Source: Verrucomicrobiota bacterium
GTDB lineage: Bacteria; Verrucomicrobiota; Verrucomicrobiia; Chthoniobacterales; UBA10450
Assembly: GCA_003218135.1 (NCBI GenBank)
Contig: QHNQ01000012.1
Span: forward strand, 1 to 64,000
Length of the DNA stretch: 64,000 nt
Reading direction: 5' to 3'
Position numbers and translations under genes: made by a program
Notes under the pieces: model-generated
Database searches by the model: none
What the model was told of the DNA's origin: nothing
Seen by the model: the letters and a program-made list of their open reading frames with translations, nothing else
Shown: positions 29,331-38,471 of the stretch, piece by piece
Numbering within the stretch: position 1 is the stretch's first letter
How the letters are laid out: each line of letters begins with the position of its first letter

Positions 29331-30017
29331 TCACGCCGCCGTCTCGCGTTTTACCGCCGAAGCCCGGATCCAGTCATCATCCGTACGAATTCGCACGTCG
29401 CCGAAGCCCGCGCGGCTCAGGTACGTCTCGATCTCTTGTGGCGTGGAGTTCTGCGTCATGTGGGGCGGACGGTTCGTGGCCGAAAACGCACGATGGATTT
29501 CGAACACTTTCCAGCCTCCATCGGAGCAAAGATTTATGTTATCGACATAAATTCGGCCGTTGGGCCGTAACACACGAAATGCCTCCAAAACATAATTGTA
29601 CCGGTCCCAGGGCTCGAGATGCATGAAGACCACTGTGCAATAAACAACATCCACAGAAGCATCCGCAACGCCGCTCAGATTATATCCGGATATCTCCTTT
29701 AGCTCGAGGTTGTCCAAACCTCGTAGTCGCTTCGCTGCGAGCGCGAGCATATTCGAGGCGACATCGCACCCGATCCATTTTCGGCAGAGCGGCGCCACCA
29801 ACTTGCCGACGCGTCCGATCCCGCACCCGATTTCAAGAATAACATCATCCTTTCTAATACCCACGCTTTCCTGAAGAAACTTCAAAGTTTGCTCACCAGT
29901 CGATCGCAGCGCGTCTTCTTCCGTTACACCGATGACATGTAATTTTGCCTGATCTTCGGTGGTTGAAAGCGCCGACCAAACCTTCTTGTATTCAGAGCGC
30001 GCCGGCTGCTGTTCCAT
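29331..30017 (-). CDS. Class I SAM-dependent methyltransferase
   Basis: DVILEIGCGIGRVGKLVAPLC...WIGCDVASNML...EAFRVLRPNGRIYVDNIN. Confidence 0.88.
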   Translation of the reverse strand: MEQQPARSEYKKVWSALSTTEDQAKLHVIGVTEEDALRSTGEQTLKFLQESVGIRKDDVILEIGCGIGRVGKLVAPLCRKWIGCDVASNMLALAAKRLRGLDNLELKEISGYNLSGVADASVDVVYCTVVFMHLEPWDRYNYVLEAFRVLRPNGRIYVDNINLCSDGGWKVFEIHRAFSATNRPPHMTQNSTPQEIETYLSRAGFGDVRIRTDDDWIRASAVKRETAA

Positions 30018-30313
30018 CTGGCGTTAATTAGCTCATCATCCCAAGGCGTCAACGTTGCCAAATCACCGGAAGTGTTCAGAGGACCGGCGTTCACGCTGTC
30101 TTGTTTTGCGTGCCAGCATGTTTTGTTGACAGGTTGTGGCGCCGGTTCTAGTTTCGGCGCTCGGTTCGGTAAATTAGGGTTTTACGAAATTGAGGGCTCT
30201 TCTTGCTACTGTTGTTTCTTGGTAAGCGGTACCAGTGCTCATACGCTCATGACAGCGATTACTCCAGCGAATACGGCTACGTCTAGCCCTGCTTTCGAAC
30301 ACAGAACAGCGAC

Positions 30314-31903
30314 ATGAAAAAGCAAATTCGTCCGGCCGTTAAAGCCTATCTGATTCGAGGGGCATTTTACCTGGTTCTGCTGCTTGGTGTCTCGGCAATT
30401 CCATTCGCGCTGGCGCAACGAAACGTGACCAACAGAGGTACCGCCAAGCCGACGTCAAGCCCACCTGTTGTTCCTCAGTTCAGCAGTGGCCGCCTTGGCG
30501 CACGCTTCCTCGTCGCTCCGTCACCACCGAGAGCGCCGCAGACAGTTCTGTACGATCAGTACGACAACTCTGGACAGGATGTTACCCTGTCAGCCACGTT
30601 CACCGATTTTCCTGCGTCCAATGCCGATCTGGCGGACGACTTTGTCGTGCCGGCGGGTCAAACTTGGAATGTGCAGTCGATCGACGCGGATGGCGTGTAT
30701 TTTAATGGGTCGGGACCAGCCATCGATTGGAATGTATTTTTTTATGCAGATAATGCTGGATTTCCTGGCGCGCGGGTTTACAGCGCGACTCATCAGCCGG
30801 ACGTGCAAAACGGCAGCACGTTCACCATAAACCTGCCTACACCTGCTTTGCTGAATCCTGGTACCTACTGGGTCGAGATCCAAGCCAACATGACCTACGG
30901 CACCCAGGGCGAATGGGGCTGGAGCAATCGCACAGTCACGGCGAATAACCCTGCCGCCTGGCAGAATCCTGGTGGTGGCCTTGGAGTCTGCCCGAGTTGG
31001 AGCCGTCGGGGAGCAACTTGCGGCATAGACCCGTCGGAAGCCGATCAAATGTTCCGGCTCAACGGGACAATAGCGGGTGCGCAGCTTGGGAACATCTCCA
31101 CGCGCACCTTTGTTCAGACGGGCGACAACGTGATGATTGGGGGGTTCATTGTCCAAGGAACCGGCACAAAGCGCGTGATCATTCGCGCCATTGGCCCTGA
31201 GCTCGGCCAGTATGGTGTTCCGAATCCGTTGGCTGATCCGACATTGGAACTGCACGACGGCACCGGAGCTTTGATTGGCTCCAATGATAACTGGCAGACT
31301 ACGATCATTGGCGGCATTATCACCCACGATCAAGTCCAGGATATCATGAATAGCGGCCTGGCTCCCGGAGACGCGAGGGAATCTGCCATCATCGCAGACC
31401 TTCCACCGGGCAGTTACACGGCGATTGTGCGCGGCGTAAACAACACTACCGGAGTTGCTCTCGTAGAAGTGTACAACCTTAGCACCAACACCGATTCAAT
31501 TCTTCACAACATCAGTACCCGCAGCTTTGTTCAGACAGGCGACAACGTGATAATTGGTGGCTTCTTTGTTCAGGGATCCACGCCAAGGCGAGTAATCATA
31601 CGCGCCATTGGCCCTGAGCTCGGTCAATACGGTGTTCAGGATCCATTGGCTGATCCAACATTAGAACTGCACGATACTACCGGGGCCTTGATTGCCCGCA
31701 ATGATAACTGGCGGACTACGATCATCGGCGGGATTATCACCCAGGACCAAGTGCAGGATATTATCAACAGCGGACTGGCCCCGGGAGATCCAAACGAGTC
31801 GGCGATCATTGCAGATCTGCCAGTAGGCAACTACACCGCGATCGTACGCGGCGTAAACAACACCATCGGTGTTGCTCTCGCGGAAGTATACGATCTGAAT
31901 TAA
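30314..31903 (+). CDS. Secreted protein with two copies of the ~125-aa repeat domain
   Basis: Signal-like N-term; unique mid region (VLYDQYDNSGQDVTLSATFTDFPASNADLADDFVVPAGQTWNVQSIDADG); two FVQTGDNVMIGGFIVQG-type repeats. Confidence 0.82.
   Translation: MKKQIRPAVKAYLIRGAFYLVLLLGVSAIPFALAQRNVTNRGTAKPTSSPPVVPQFSSGRLGARFLVAPSPPRAPQTVLYDQYDNSGQDVTLSATFTDFPASNADLADDFVVPAGQTWNVQSIDADGVYFNGSGPAIDWNVFFYADNAGFPGARVYSATHQPDVQNGSTFTINLPTPALLNPGTYWVEIQANMTYGTQGEWGWSNRTVTANNPAAWQNPGGGLGVCPSWSRRGATCGIDPSEADQMFRLNGTIAGAQLGNISTRTFVQTGDNVMIGGFIVQGTGTKRVIIRAIGPELGQYGVPNPLADPTLELHDGTGALIGSNDNWQTTIIGGIITHDQVQDIMNSGLAPGDARESAIIADLPPGSYTAIVRGVNNTTGVALVEVYNLSTNTDSILHNISTRSFVQTGDNVIIGGFFVQGSTPRRVIIRAIGPELGQYGVQDPLADPTLELHDTTGALIARNDNWRTTIIGGIITQDQVQDIINSGLAPGDPNESAIIADLPVGNYTAIVRGVNNTIGVALAEVYDLN
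31115..31340 (+). repeat. Arm of a near-identical inverted repeat (partner 19985-20210)
   Basis: See partner; cagacgggcgacaacgtgatgattggggggttcattgtccaagg... shared. Confidence 0.85.
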
Positions 31904-32119
31904 TCTGGCTGCCGAACCCCCACAATTCTGTCACCACTTCGAAACGCTGGCTGCTGTTGCATTGTGCGTTGATTGACCATCACGTTGGTATTCGATCTCG
32001 CGTAACCAGCTGACGATCACAGCGCTTCAATCATGAAGCGCAAGCCGCGCTCCTCAATTCCTCCCGGAGCGGTGGTGGGCTTCGTACGTCAGTGGCGCGG
32101 GAGGGGAGCAAATGGCGTC

Positions 32120-32212
32120 AATCGTCTGAGACCGGATCATTTGTTACAGCGCAATCCATAGTACAACAGAAATCTTGCTCGCGAACACGCCGATTTACCG
32201 TTAGGCATATAG
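32120..32212 (+). pseudogene. Second, more degenerate remnant of a GT2 glycosyltransferase C-terminus
   Basis: Frame reads RPDHLLQRNP*YNRNLAREHADLPLGI* (compare RDPYYNPNLSRERADFSVGK*); internal stop at 32159-32161. Confidence 0.7.
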
Positions 32213-32237
32213 GCCGCTTCACAACATCGACATTCAC

Positions 32238-32978
32238 ATGAACAGGAAAAATTTGTGGATTGGTCTGAACGAGCCAGCGCGAAACGCGCTGGCTGTTCGC
32301 GATTATAAAACTGGCTCGTTCGCCCAACGGCTCCGGGGTTCGGGAGTCGAAGCCAGCGAAGTAACGAGAGTTAACCGAGGCCAGTCCGACGTGAAGAGAA
32401 TCTGGATCCCTGGCGTGGAAATTTTTGCGCGAAAGATTTTTGCGCAGCTGCACCGAGGCAGTTTTGGCGAATTTGTTCGAGAGAACGACGGCGTTCCAGC
32501 AAAGATCGGATTTTGGCCGAAACAATGGTCCGGCGCGCGCATGTTCGTCGGCACGGCGAAAGGCTTTCACGTTCATCCGCCAAGCATTCCTGCGGACACA
32601 ACACCGGAAAAATGGCACCGCCGATTGTTCGTTCGACAGCCGGAAAAATATTCATTACGTCGCTACGACAACGAGCAATGGGACATGATGTTTTTTTTGC
32701 AGGGTCGCGCTGAGATCATCTTGTGCGACATCCGCGCGGGGCTCCCCCGGCGGATAATGCGATTCTTTGTCGATGGTGATAATCATCGTGGCAGCAACAA
32801 CGTCGGCGTTGTAATACCGCCAGGCGTGGCGCACGCCATTCGCGCTGAAGGCGCGGAAGACGTAATCATGGTTTACGGAACCAGTACCGTTTTTCATCCT
32901 GAATTCGAGGGGCGCATCGCTAGCGAAGTTGAGAGCGCAGAGTTGCCCGAATCATGGCCGAGATTTTTAGAGTTGTAG
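32238..32978 (+). CDS. RmlC-like cupin / dTDP-4-dehydrorhamnose 3,5-epimerase family protein
   Basis: VRENDGVPAKIGFWPKQWSGARMFVGTAKGFHVHPPSIP...WHRRLFVRQPEKYSLRRYDNEQWDMMFFLQGRAEIILCDIR...NVGVVIPPGVAHAIRAEG. Confidence 0.72.
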   Translation: MNRKNLWIGLNEPARNALAVRDYKTGSFAQRLRGSGVEASEVTRVNRGQSDVKRIWIPGVEIFARKIFAQLHRGSFGEFVRENDGVPAKIGFWPKQWSGARMFVGTAKGFHVHPPSIPADTTPEKWHRRLFVRQPEKYSLRRYDNEQWDMMFFLQGRAEIILCDIRAGLPRRIMRFFVDGDNHRGSNNVGVVIPPGVAHAIRAEGAEDVIMVYGTSTVFHPEFEGRIASEVESAELPESWPRFLEL

Positions 32979-33032
32979 CGGTCCCCTATGACCGCCGATT
33001 GATTTGTCCAGCGCTCATAGAGCGCCGCTGCA
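32974..33032. repeat. Small palindromic (MITE/REP-like) repeat
   Basis: tgtagcggtcccctatgaccgcc (32974-32996) and cagcgctcatagagcgccgctgca (33009-33032), imperfect inverted copies of one motif. Confidence 0.7.
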
Positions 33033-33036
33033 GTAA

Positions 33037-33726
33037 ATGAAGCGAAGCTTCGATCCGGCCATCCTGGAAATGATGGATCGGCCGCAGCCGGTTTCGGCCG
33101 AACTAGAGCGCGATCTAAAACGGATCCGTCAACTTAATCGCTGGTTCGGCAGCTATCGGCTTGTTTTGAGTTTTATGCGGCGCTGGATAAAACCCGGCGC
33201 GAGAATGCGCGTTGTCGATCTCGCCACCGGTTCGGGAGACATTCCGCGATTGATTGTCGATTACGCGCGAAACAGGGGCGCTCTTGTCGAGATCGCTGCC
33301 GTAGATGGCCAACCTTCGACATTGCAAATCGCCGAAGAACTGAGCACCGAATATCCGGAAATTTCCTATTGCCAGGCAAACATTCTGGAATGGGATGATG
33401 CTCAAGCCTACGACATCGCGCTTTGTTCGCTGGCGCTTCATCACTTTAGCAATGAGGATGCTGTAAAAGTTCTGCAGCGGTGCCGCGAATTGTCGCAGAA
33501 ATTTGTTCTGGTGTCGGATTTGCGGCGCGGATTTCTCCTCCGGGCCGGCGTTGATTTTCTGACCGCGCTGATTTTTCGCGAACCGATGACTCGCTTCGAC
33601 GCGTGTCTTTCCGCCCGGCGCGCATTTTCTTTCAACGAAATGCGCGAACTCGCAGTCCGGGCTGGGTGGCAAAATTTCGGTCACAAAAAATTTCGATTCG
33701 CGAGGCAGGCGCTTTGGCTGGGATAA
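33037..33726 (+). CDS. Class I SAM-dependent methyltransferase
   Basis: MRVVDLATGSGDIPRLIVDYAR...DIALCSLALHHFSNEDAVKVLQRC. Confidence 0.87.
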   Translation: MKRSFDPAILEMMDRPQPVSAELERDLKRIRQLNRWFGSYRLVLSFMRRWIKPGARMRVVDLATGSGDIPRLIVDYARNRGALVEIAAVDGQPSTLQIAEELSTEYPEISYCQANILEWDDAQAYDIALCSLALHHFSNEDAVKVLQRCRELSQKFVLVSDLRRGFLLRAGVDFLTALIFREPMTRFDACLSARRAFSFNEMRELAVRAGWQNFGHKKFRFARQALWLG

Positions 33727-33831
33727 AACTTTACTCAGTGTTCCTGCCTCTCGTTTCAGAATAGCTCGAAATGCCTTGCAAGTTCGTGCTTGAGGCGTAA
33801 GGCAGTTCAACCTTTCAGCACACGAATACTT

Positions 33832-35226
33832 ATGCCTCTCCTGAAACCAGATCCCACCTTTTATCCGTCGCCTCGTCTGGCGATGCAGGCCCCGCCGGAA
33901 AAATACGCGTTCGTCGCGGCGCTGAACCCGCCCGGTAGCGAACTGAATGACGCGCTGCTAGTTGTAGATGTTGATCCTGCGTCCCGGATGTATGGGCTGC
34001 GCGTCGGCGAAGTGAAGATGCCAAACTTTGGCGATGAGCTGCACCACTTCGGTTGGAACGCGTGCAGCTCGGCGCTCTGCGCGTATGCGCCGCATCCGCA
34101 TGTCGAACGCCGTTACCTCGTCGTGCCCGGGATACGGTCGTCACGCATCCACATTATCGACACGAAACCGGACCCGCGAAAACCAGAGATCGTTAAGGTG
34201 CTCGAACCGAAGGAAGTTTTTTCACGCGCGAATTACTCGCGTCCGCACACCATTCATTGTGGACCGGAAGGTATTTACGTTAGCGCCCTCGGCGCGCCTA
34301 ATGGCGACGGCCCGGGCGGTATTTTCCTGCTCGATTGCGAAACATTTGAGATCCTGGGTCAGTGGGAGATGAATCGGGGTCCACAGTTTTTTCAGTACGA
34401 TTTTTGGTGGCACTTGGGCTTCGACACCTTACTCAGCAGCGAATGGGGCACGCCAAACATGATCGAAAACGGGTTGCAACCAGATCTGCTGCTCGGCAGC
34501 AAATACGGTCATCAAATGCATGTGTGGGATCTGCGCCGGCGCCGGCATCTGCAGGCACTCGATTTGGGCAAGGAACAACAGATGGTTCTCGAGATGCGTC
34601 CTGCGCATAACCCAACAAAAGCATACGGTTTCGTTAGCGTTGTCGTTTCTGTCAAAGATTTGTCGGCCTCGATTTGGCTGTGGCATCGTGGCAACGGCGC
34701 ATGGGACTTGAAGAAAGTCATCGAAATTCCCGCCGAAGCTGCGGACCCGGAAAAGCTGCCGCCAATGCTAAAAGATTTTAAAGCAGTGCCGCCACTCGTG
34801 ACCGACATCAATTTGTCGTTGGACGACAAACTCCTTTACGTCTCGTGCTGGGGAACAGGCGAGTTTTTGCAGTACGACGTATCGGACCCGTTCAATCCGA
34901 AGAAGACCGGCTCGGTACGCATCGGTGGCATAGCCAATCGTACAGCGCATCCGAAGAAGCCGGATCAACCGCTCGCGGGCGGACCGCAGATGGTGGAAGT
35001 AAGCCGCGATGGCAAACGAATCTATTTCACGAACTCGCTTTACGCGGCATGGGACGAGCAATTCTATCCCGACGGCGTGGGCAGTTGGATGGTGAAACTC
35101 GATGCGGGTCCCAATGGCGGCATGGAGTTTGATCAAAACTTTTTCCTCGAAAGCAACGACTACCGGGTTCATCAAGTGCGCCTCGAAGGAGGCGATTCCT
35201 CGAGCGATTCTTTTTGTTTTCCGTGA
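33832..35226 (+). CDS. Selenium-binding protein SBP56 / methanethiol oxidase family
   Basis: APPEKYAFVAAL...DELHHFGWNACSS...YSRPHTIHCGPEGIYVSALG...GPGGIFLLDCETFE; likely start MPLLKPDPTFY at 33832. Confidence 0.9.
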   Translation: MPLLKPDPTFYPSPRLAMQAPPEKYAFVAALNPPGSELNDALLVVDVDPASRMYGLRVGEVKMPNFGDELHHFGWNACSSALCAYAPHPHVERRYLVVPGIRSSRIHIIDTKPDPRKPEIVKVLEPKEVFSRANYSRPHTIHCGPEGIYVSALGAPNGDGPGGIFLLDCETFEILGQWEMNRGPQFFQYDFWWHLGFDTLLSSEWGTPNMIENGLQPDLLLGSKYGHQMHVWDLRRRRHLQALDLGKEQQMVLEMRPAHNPTKAYGFVSVVVSVKDLSASIWLWHRGNGAWDLKKVIEIPAEAADPEKLPPMLKDFKAVPPLVTDINLSLDDKLLYVSCWGTGEFLQYDVSDPFNPKKTGSVRIGGIANRTAHPKKPDQPLAGGPQMVEVSRDGKRIYFTNSLYAAWDEQFYPDGVGSWMVKLDAGPNGGMEFDQNFFLESNDYRVHQVRLEGGDSSSDSFCFP

Positions 35227-35867
35227 GTGAGCTCTGGCCGTGGCTGGCGGTCTTTGGGCTCGGCATTTTTCACGGCATCAACCCCGCCATGGGGTGGCTG
35301 TTCGCCGTGGCGCTGGGGCTGCAGGAACAAAAGCGTGCAGCGGTGTTCCGGGCGCTGCCGCCTATCGTGTTGGGGCACGCGCTTTCCATTGCGATAATCA
35401 TTGCCGCGGTTCTCGTGGCTCGCATCAGCTTGCCGCACCGCGCCTTGAAAATTGCCGCGGCGGCGATCCTGTTTGCCTTTGGCCTGTATCGTTTGTTTCG
35501 ATCGCGTCACCCGAACTGGGTCGGCATGCGAGTGGGTTTTGGCGACTTGACACTTTGGTCGTTTATCATGGCATCAGCGCACGGCGCAGGATTGATGCTT
35601 GTCCCGTTCTTTCTGGGATCGCCAGCTGCGCGGAACGCGCATCACCACGATTCGCACGCGCTGTCATTCGCAAATTTCAGCGCGCCTTCTCTGCTCGCAG
35701 CGTCGGTCATAGTCCACACATTGGGGTATCTTATAACGACGGCGCTGATCGCGCTTGTGGTTTACGAAAAACTTGGGGTCGCGATACTGCGCCACGCGTG
35801 GTTCAACATCGATTTGGTCTGGATGGTCGCGCTGATGGTTACCGGGGTACTCATCCTTCTCTTTTGA
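35214..35867 (+). CDS. Multi-TM membrane protein, overlapping the 3' end of the SBP56 gene
   Basis: Repeated hydrophobic helices; LAVFGLGIFHGINPAMGWLFAVALGLQEQ; His-rich AHHHDSHALS. Confidence 0.75.
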   Translation: MFSVSELWPWLAVFGLGIFHGINPAMGWLFAVALGLQEQKRAAVFRALPPIVLGHALSIAIIIAAVLVARISLPHRALKIAAAAILFAFGLYRLFRSRHPNWVGMRVGFGDLTLWSFIMASAHGAGLMLVPFFLGSPAARNAHHHDSHALSFANFSAPSLLAASVIVHTLGYLITTALIALVVYEKLGVAILRHAWFNIDLVWMVALMVTGVLILLF

Positions 35868-35935
35868 TTTGCCATTGCTGGAGCTGATCAAATGGGTGAT
35901 TCGCGCATCGGAGGCAGTTGGGTAAAGCTGGCGGC

Positions 35936-36763
35936 GTGAAAATTTTGACGGCCATCGCAGAGGCACACACTGAACCGCGCGAAAAGCGACGCGTGGTAGT
36001 GCCGACAATGGGCGCGCTCCACAGAGCTCACGGCGAATTGATTCGCGTGGCGCGTGAACATGCGAGCCGCGGTGGTGAAGTAGTGGTGAGCGTTTTTGTG
36101 AATCCGCTGCAATTTGAGCCGGGAAGCGATTACGAGCGGTATCCGCGGCCGGAAAGAGCGGATGAGGATTTTTGTCGAAGCGCCGGTGTCGACTTGTTGT
36201 TCCGTCCAAGCGTTGCGGAGATGTATGCCGATGATCGTTCAGTGTTCGTCAACGAATTCTCTCTTTCGAAAATACTGGAGGGCGAATCGCGCCCCGGACA
36301 TTTTCGCGGAGTTTGTACGGTCGTCGCCAAGTTGTTCAATGTTCTTGCGCCTGACGTAGCGGTTTTTGGCGAAAAAGATTTTCAGCAATTGGTGATCATT
36401 CGCCGTATGGTGCGCGATCTCAATTTTAAGATCGACATCATCGGCGTGCCTACGGTGCGCGAAGAAGACGGATTAGCATACAGCTCGCGTAATCAGTATT
36501 TGAATTTGGAGGAACGGAAACAGGCAGCGGTCTTACATAAAGCGTTGCAGACTGCGGCGAATGCGCGCAGGAAATCCGCTGATGATATCATTGCTCTTGC
36601 GCGGAATGTGATTAACGAAGCGCCGCTGGCGCGGATCGATTATGTTGAGCTCGTCGACGCGGAAACTTTACGGCCGGTCCAAATCGCTGGATCGAACTCT
36701 GTGCTCGTGTTGGCGGTGTTCTTCGGAAAAACCCGTTTGATCGACAATATCCGGTTGGCATGA
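35936..36763 (+). CDS. panC: Pantoate--beta-alanine ligase
   Basis: VVPTMGALHRAHGELIRVAR...SVFVNPLQFEPGSDYERYPR...FGEKDFQQL; GTG start at 35936 (VKILTAIAE) or TTG at 35918. Confidence 0.93.
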   Translation: MKILTAIAEAHTEPREKRRVVVPTMGALHRAHGELIRVAREHASRGGEVVVSVFVNPLQFEPGSDYERYPRPERADEDFCRSAGVDLLFRPSVAEMYADDRSVFVNEFSLSKILEGESRPGHFRGVCTVVAKLFNVLAPDVAVFGEKDFQQLVIIRRMVRDLNFKIDIIGVPTVREEDGLAYSSRNQYLNLEERKQAAVLHKALQTAANARRKSADDIIALARNVINEAPLARIDYVELVDAETLRPVQIAGSNSVLVLAVFFGKTRLIDNIRLA

Positions 36764-38349
36764 AGGAATATGATTTCGTTGTAATCGGAAGCGGCATTGC
36801 CGGTCTCAGCTTTGCATTGAAGGCCGCGAAGCGCGGGTCGGTAGCTGTTATCACGAAACGCAAAGGCTCTGATACGAACACCGCGTGGGCGCAGGGCGGG
36901 ATCGCTTGCGTGACGAGCGATGAAGATTCATTCGAGCTGCACGTGCGCGATACGCTGGAGGCTGGCGCGGGACTCTGCAACGAAGCTGTCGTGCGCACGA
37001 TTGTCACAGAAGGTCCCGAGCGAATCCGCGAGCTCGCGGAGCTGGGCCTGCAATTCGACGAGCGCGAGATTTCCGGACATCGTGAGCTTGATCTGGGCAA
37101 AGAAGGCGGCCACTCGAAGCGGCGAGTACTGCATGTGCGAGACGCAACGGGCAAGGAGATCGAGCAGACGTTGCTGCGCGAACTGGCCAGGCAACCATAC
37201 GCCGAACTTTTGGAAAATCGGATGGCCGTGGATTTGATCACCGCATCCAAGCTCGGCTTCGCGACGGAAGACCGTTGCCTTGGTGCGTATGTTTTGGACG
37301 AGAAAACCGGTGAAGTAGAAACTATCCGGTCGGACCGGGTCGTGCTGGCGACCGGCGGTTGCGGCAAAGTTTATTTGTACACGACCAATCCGGATATCGC
37401 GACCGGAGACGGTGTGGCGATGGCGTGGCGCGCCGGCGTGGAGATCGCAAATATGGAGTTCGTCCAGTTTCATCCGACATGTCTTTTTCACCCCGAGGCG
37501 AAATCATTTCTCATTTCCGAAGCGGTGCGCGGTGAAGGCGGCATTTTGCGCAACGACCGCGGCGAAGATTTTCTGAAGCGCTACGATCCGCGTGGCTCGC
37601 TGGCGCCGCGAGACATTGTCGCGCGCGCTATCGACGCCGAGATCAAGAGGGCGGGGGCGAAGTGCGCCTTTCTGGACATCACGCACGAACCGCCGGAGTT
37701 CATTCGTGATCGTTTCCCGCACATTTATCAGACGTGTTTGCGGTTCGGCATCGACATATCGAAGCAGGCCATTCCAGTTGTTCCGGCGGCGCATTATCAA
37801 TGCGGCGGTATTAAAACTGACGTAAATGGTGCGACGAGTTTGCCAGGTCTATATGCGATTGGGGAGGTTGCCTGCACAGGTATGCACGGTGCGAACCGGC
37901 TTGCGAGCAACTCGCTGCTGGAAGGCCTGGTTGTGGCGCATCGTGCCGCAGCAGCCGCGGCGCAGGGCCGGCCGGCAAAACAAAAAATTCCGCTGCGTGA
38001 ATGGCAATCTGGGAATGTGCAGAACGTAGATGAACTCGTTGTGATTTATCACAACTGGGACGAGATCAGACGTCTCATGTGGGATTACGTAGGCATTGTG
38101 CGCACTGATAAGCGCCTACAGCGAGCGAGCGCCCGGTTAAGAAATCTCCAGCGCGAAATCCGCGAGTTCTATTGGAATTTTAAAGTATCAGTGGATCTGC
38201 TGGAGCTACGCAACCTCGCAGCGGTAGCGGCCTTAATTGTCGATTCAGCACTATGCCGGAAAGAAAGCCGCGGTCTTCATTTCACACTCGATTACCCGGA
38301 AGCGAACGATCGACAATTCAAACATGACATAGTACTGAGTCGCAGTTGA
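36760..38349 (+). CDS. nadB: L-aspartate oxidase
   Basis: VVIGSGIAGLSFALKAAKRGSVAVITKR...NTAWAQGGIACV...GMHGANRLASNSLLEGLV. Confidence 0.95.
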   Translation: MKEYDFVVIGSGIAGLSFALKAAKRGSVAVITKRKGSDTNTAWAQGGIACVTSDEDSFELHVRDTLEAGAGLCNEAVVRTIVTEGPERIRELAELGLQFDEREISGHRELDLGKEGGHSKRRVLHVRDATGKEIEQTLLRELARQPYAELLENRMAVDLITASKLGFATEDRCLGAYVLDEKTGEVETIRSDRVVLATGGCGKVYLYTTNPDIATGDGVAMAWRAGVEIANMEFVQFHPTCLFHPEAKSFLISEAVRGEGGILRNDRGEDFLKRYDPRGSLAPRDIVARAIDAEIKRAGAKCAFLDITHEPPEFIRDRFPHIYQTCLRFGIDISKQAIPVVPAAHYQCGGIKTDVNGATSLPGLYAIGEVACTGMHGANRLASNSLLEGLVVAHRAAAAAAQGRPAKQKIPLREWQSGNVQNVDELVVIYHNWDEIRRLMWDYVGIVRTDKRLQRASARLRNLQREIREFYWNFKVSVDLLELRNLAAVAALIVDSALCRKESRGLHFTLDYPEANDRQFKHDIVLSRS

Positions 38350-38471
38350 GTGAGAATGAACCCAAGAGATCTTAATGCGCTGGCCCCGGAGAGTTTTGAG
38401 ACTCCAGCAGGGAGAGAAAATTCGTCTTGCCTAAGAACGCCTAATCGGATAGAAGGTTGCGGCGTTTTGAG

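Noticed and set aside
30072-30317. 81-aa plus-strand ORF upstream of the third surface protein
   Set aside because: Cys/Ser/Thr-rich, no homology recognised, overlaps the start of 30314; more likely leader or promoter region
30590-31333. 247-aa minus-strand ORF opposite the third repeat-domain protein
   Set aside because: Shadow ORF; no signal, motif or plausible protein composition, while the plus-strand frame has clear domains
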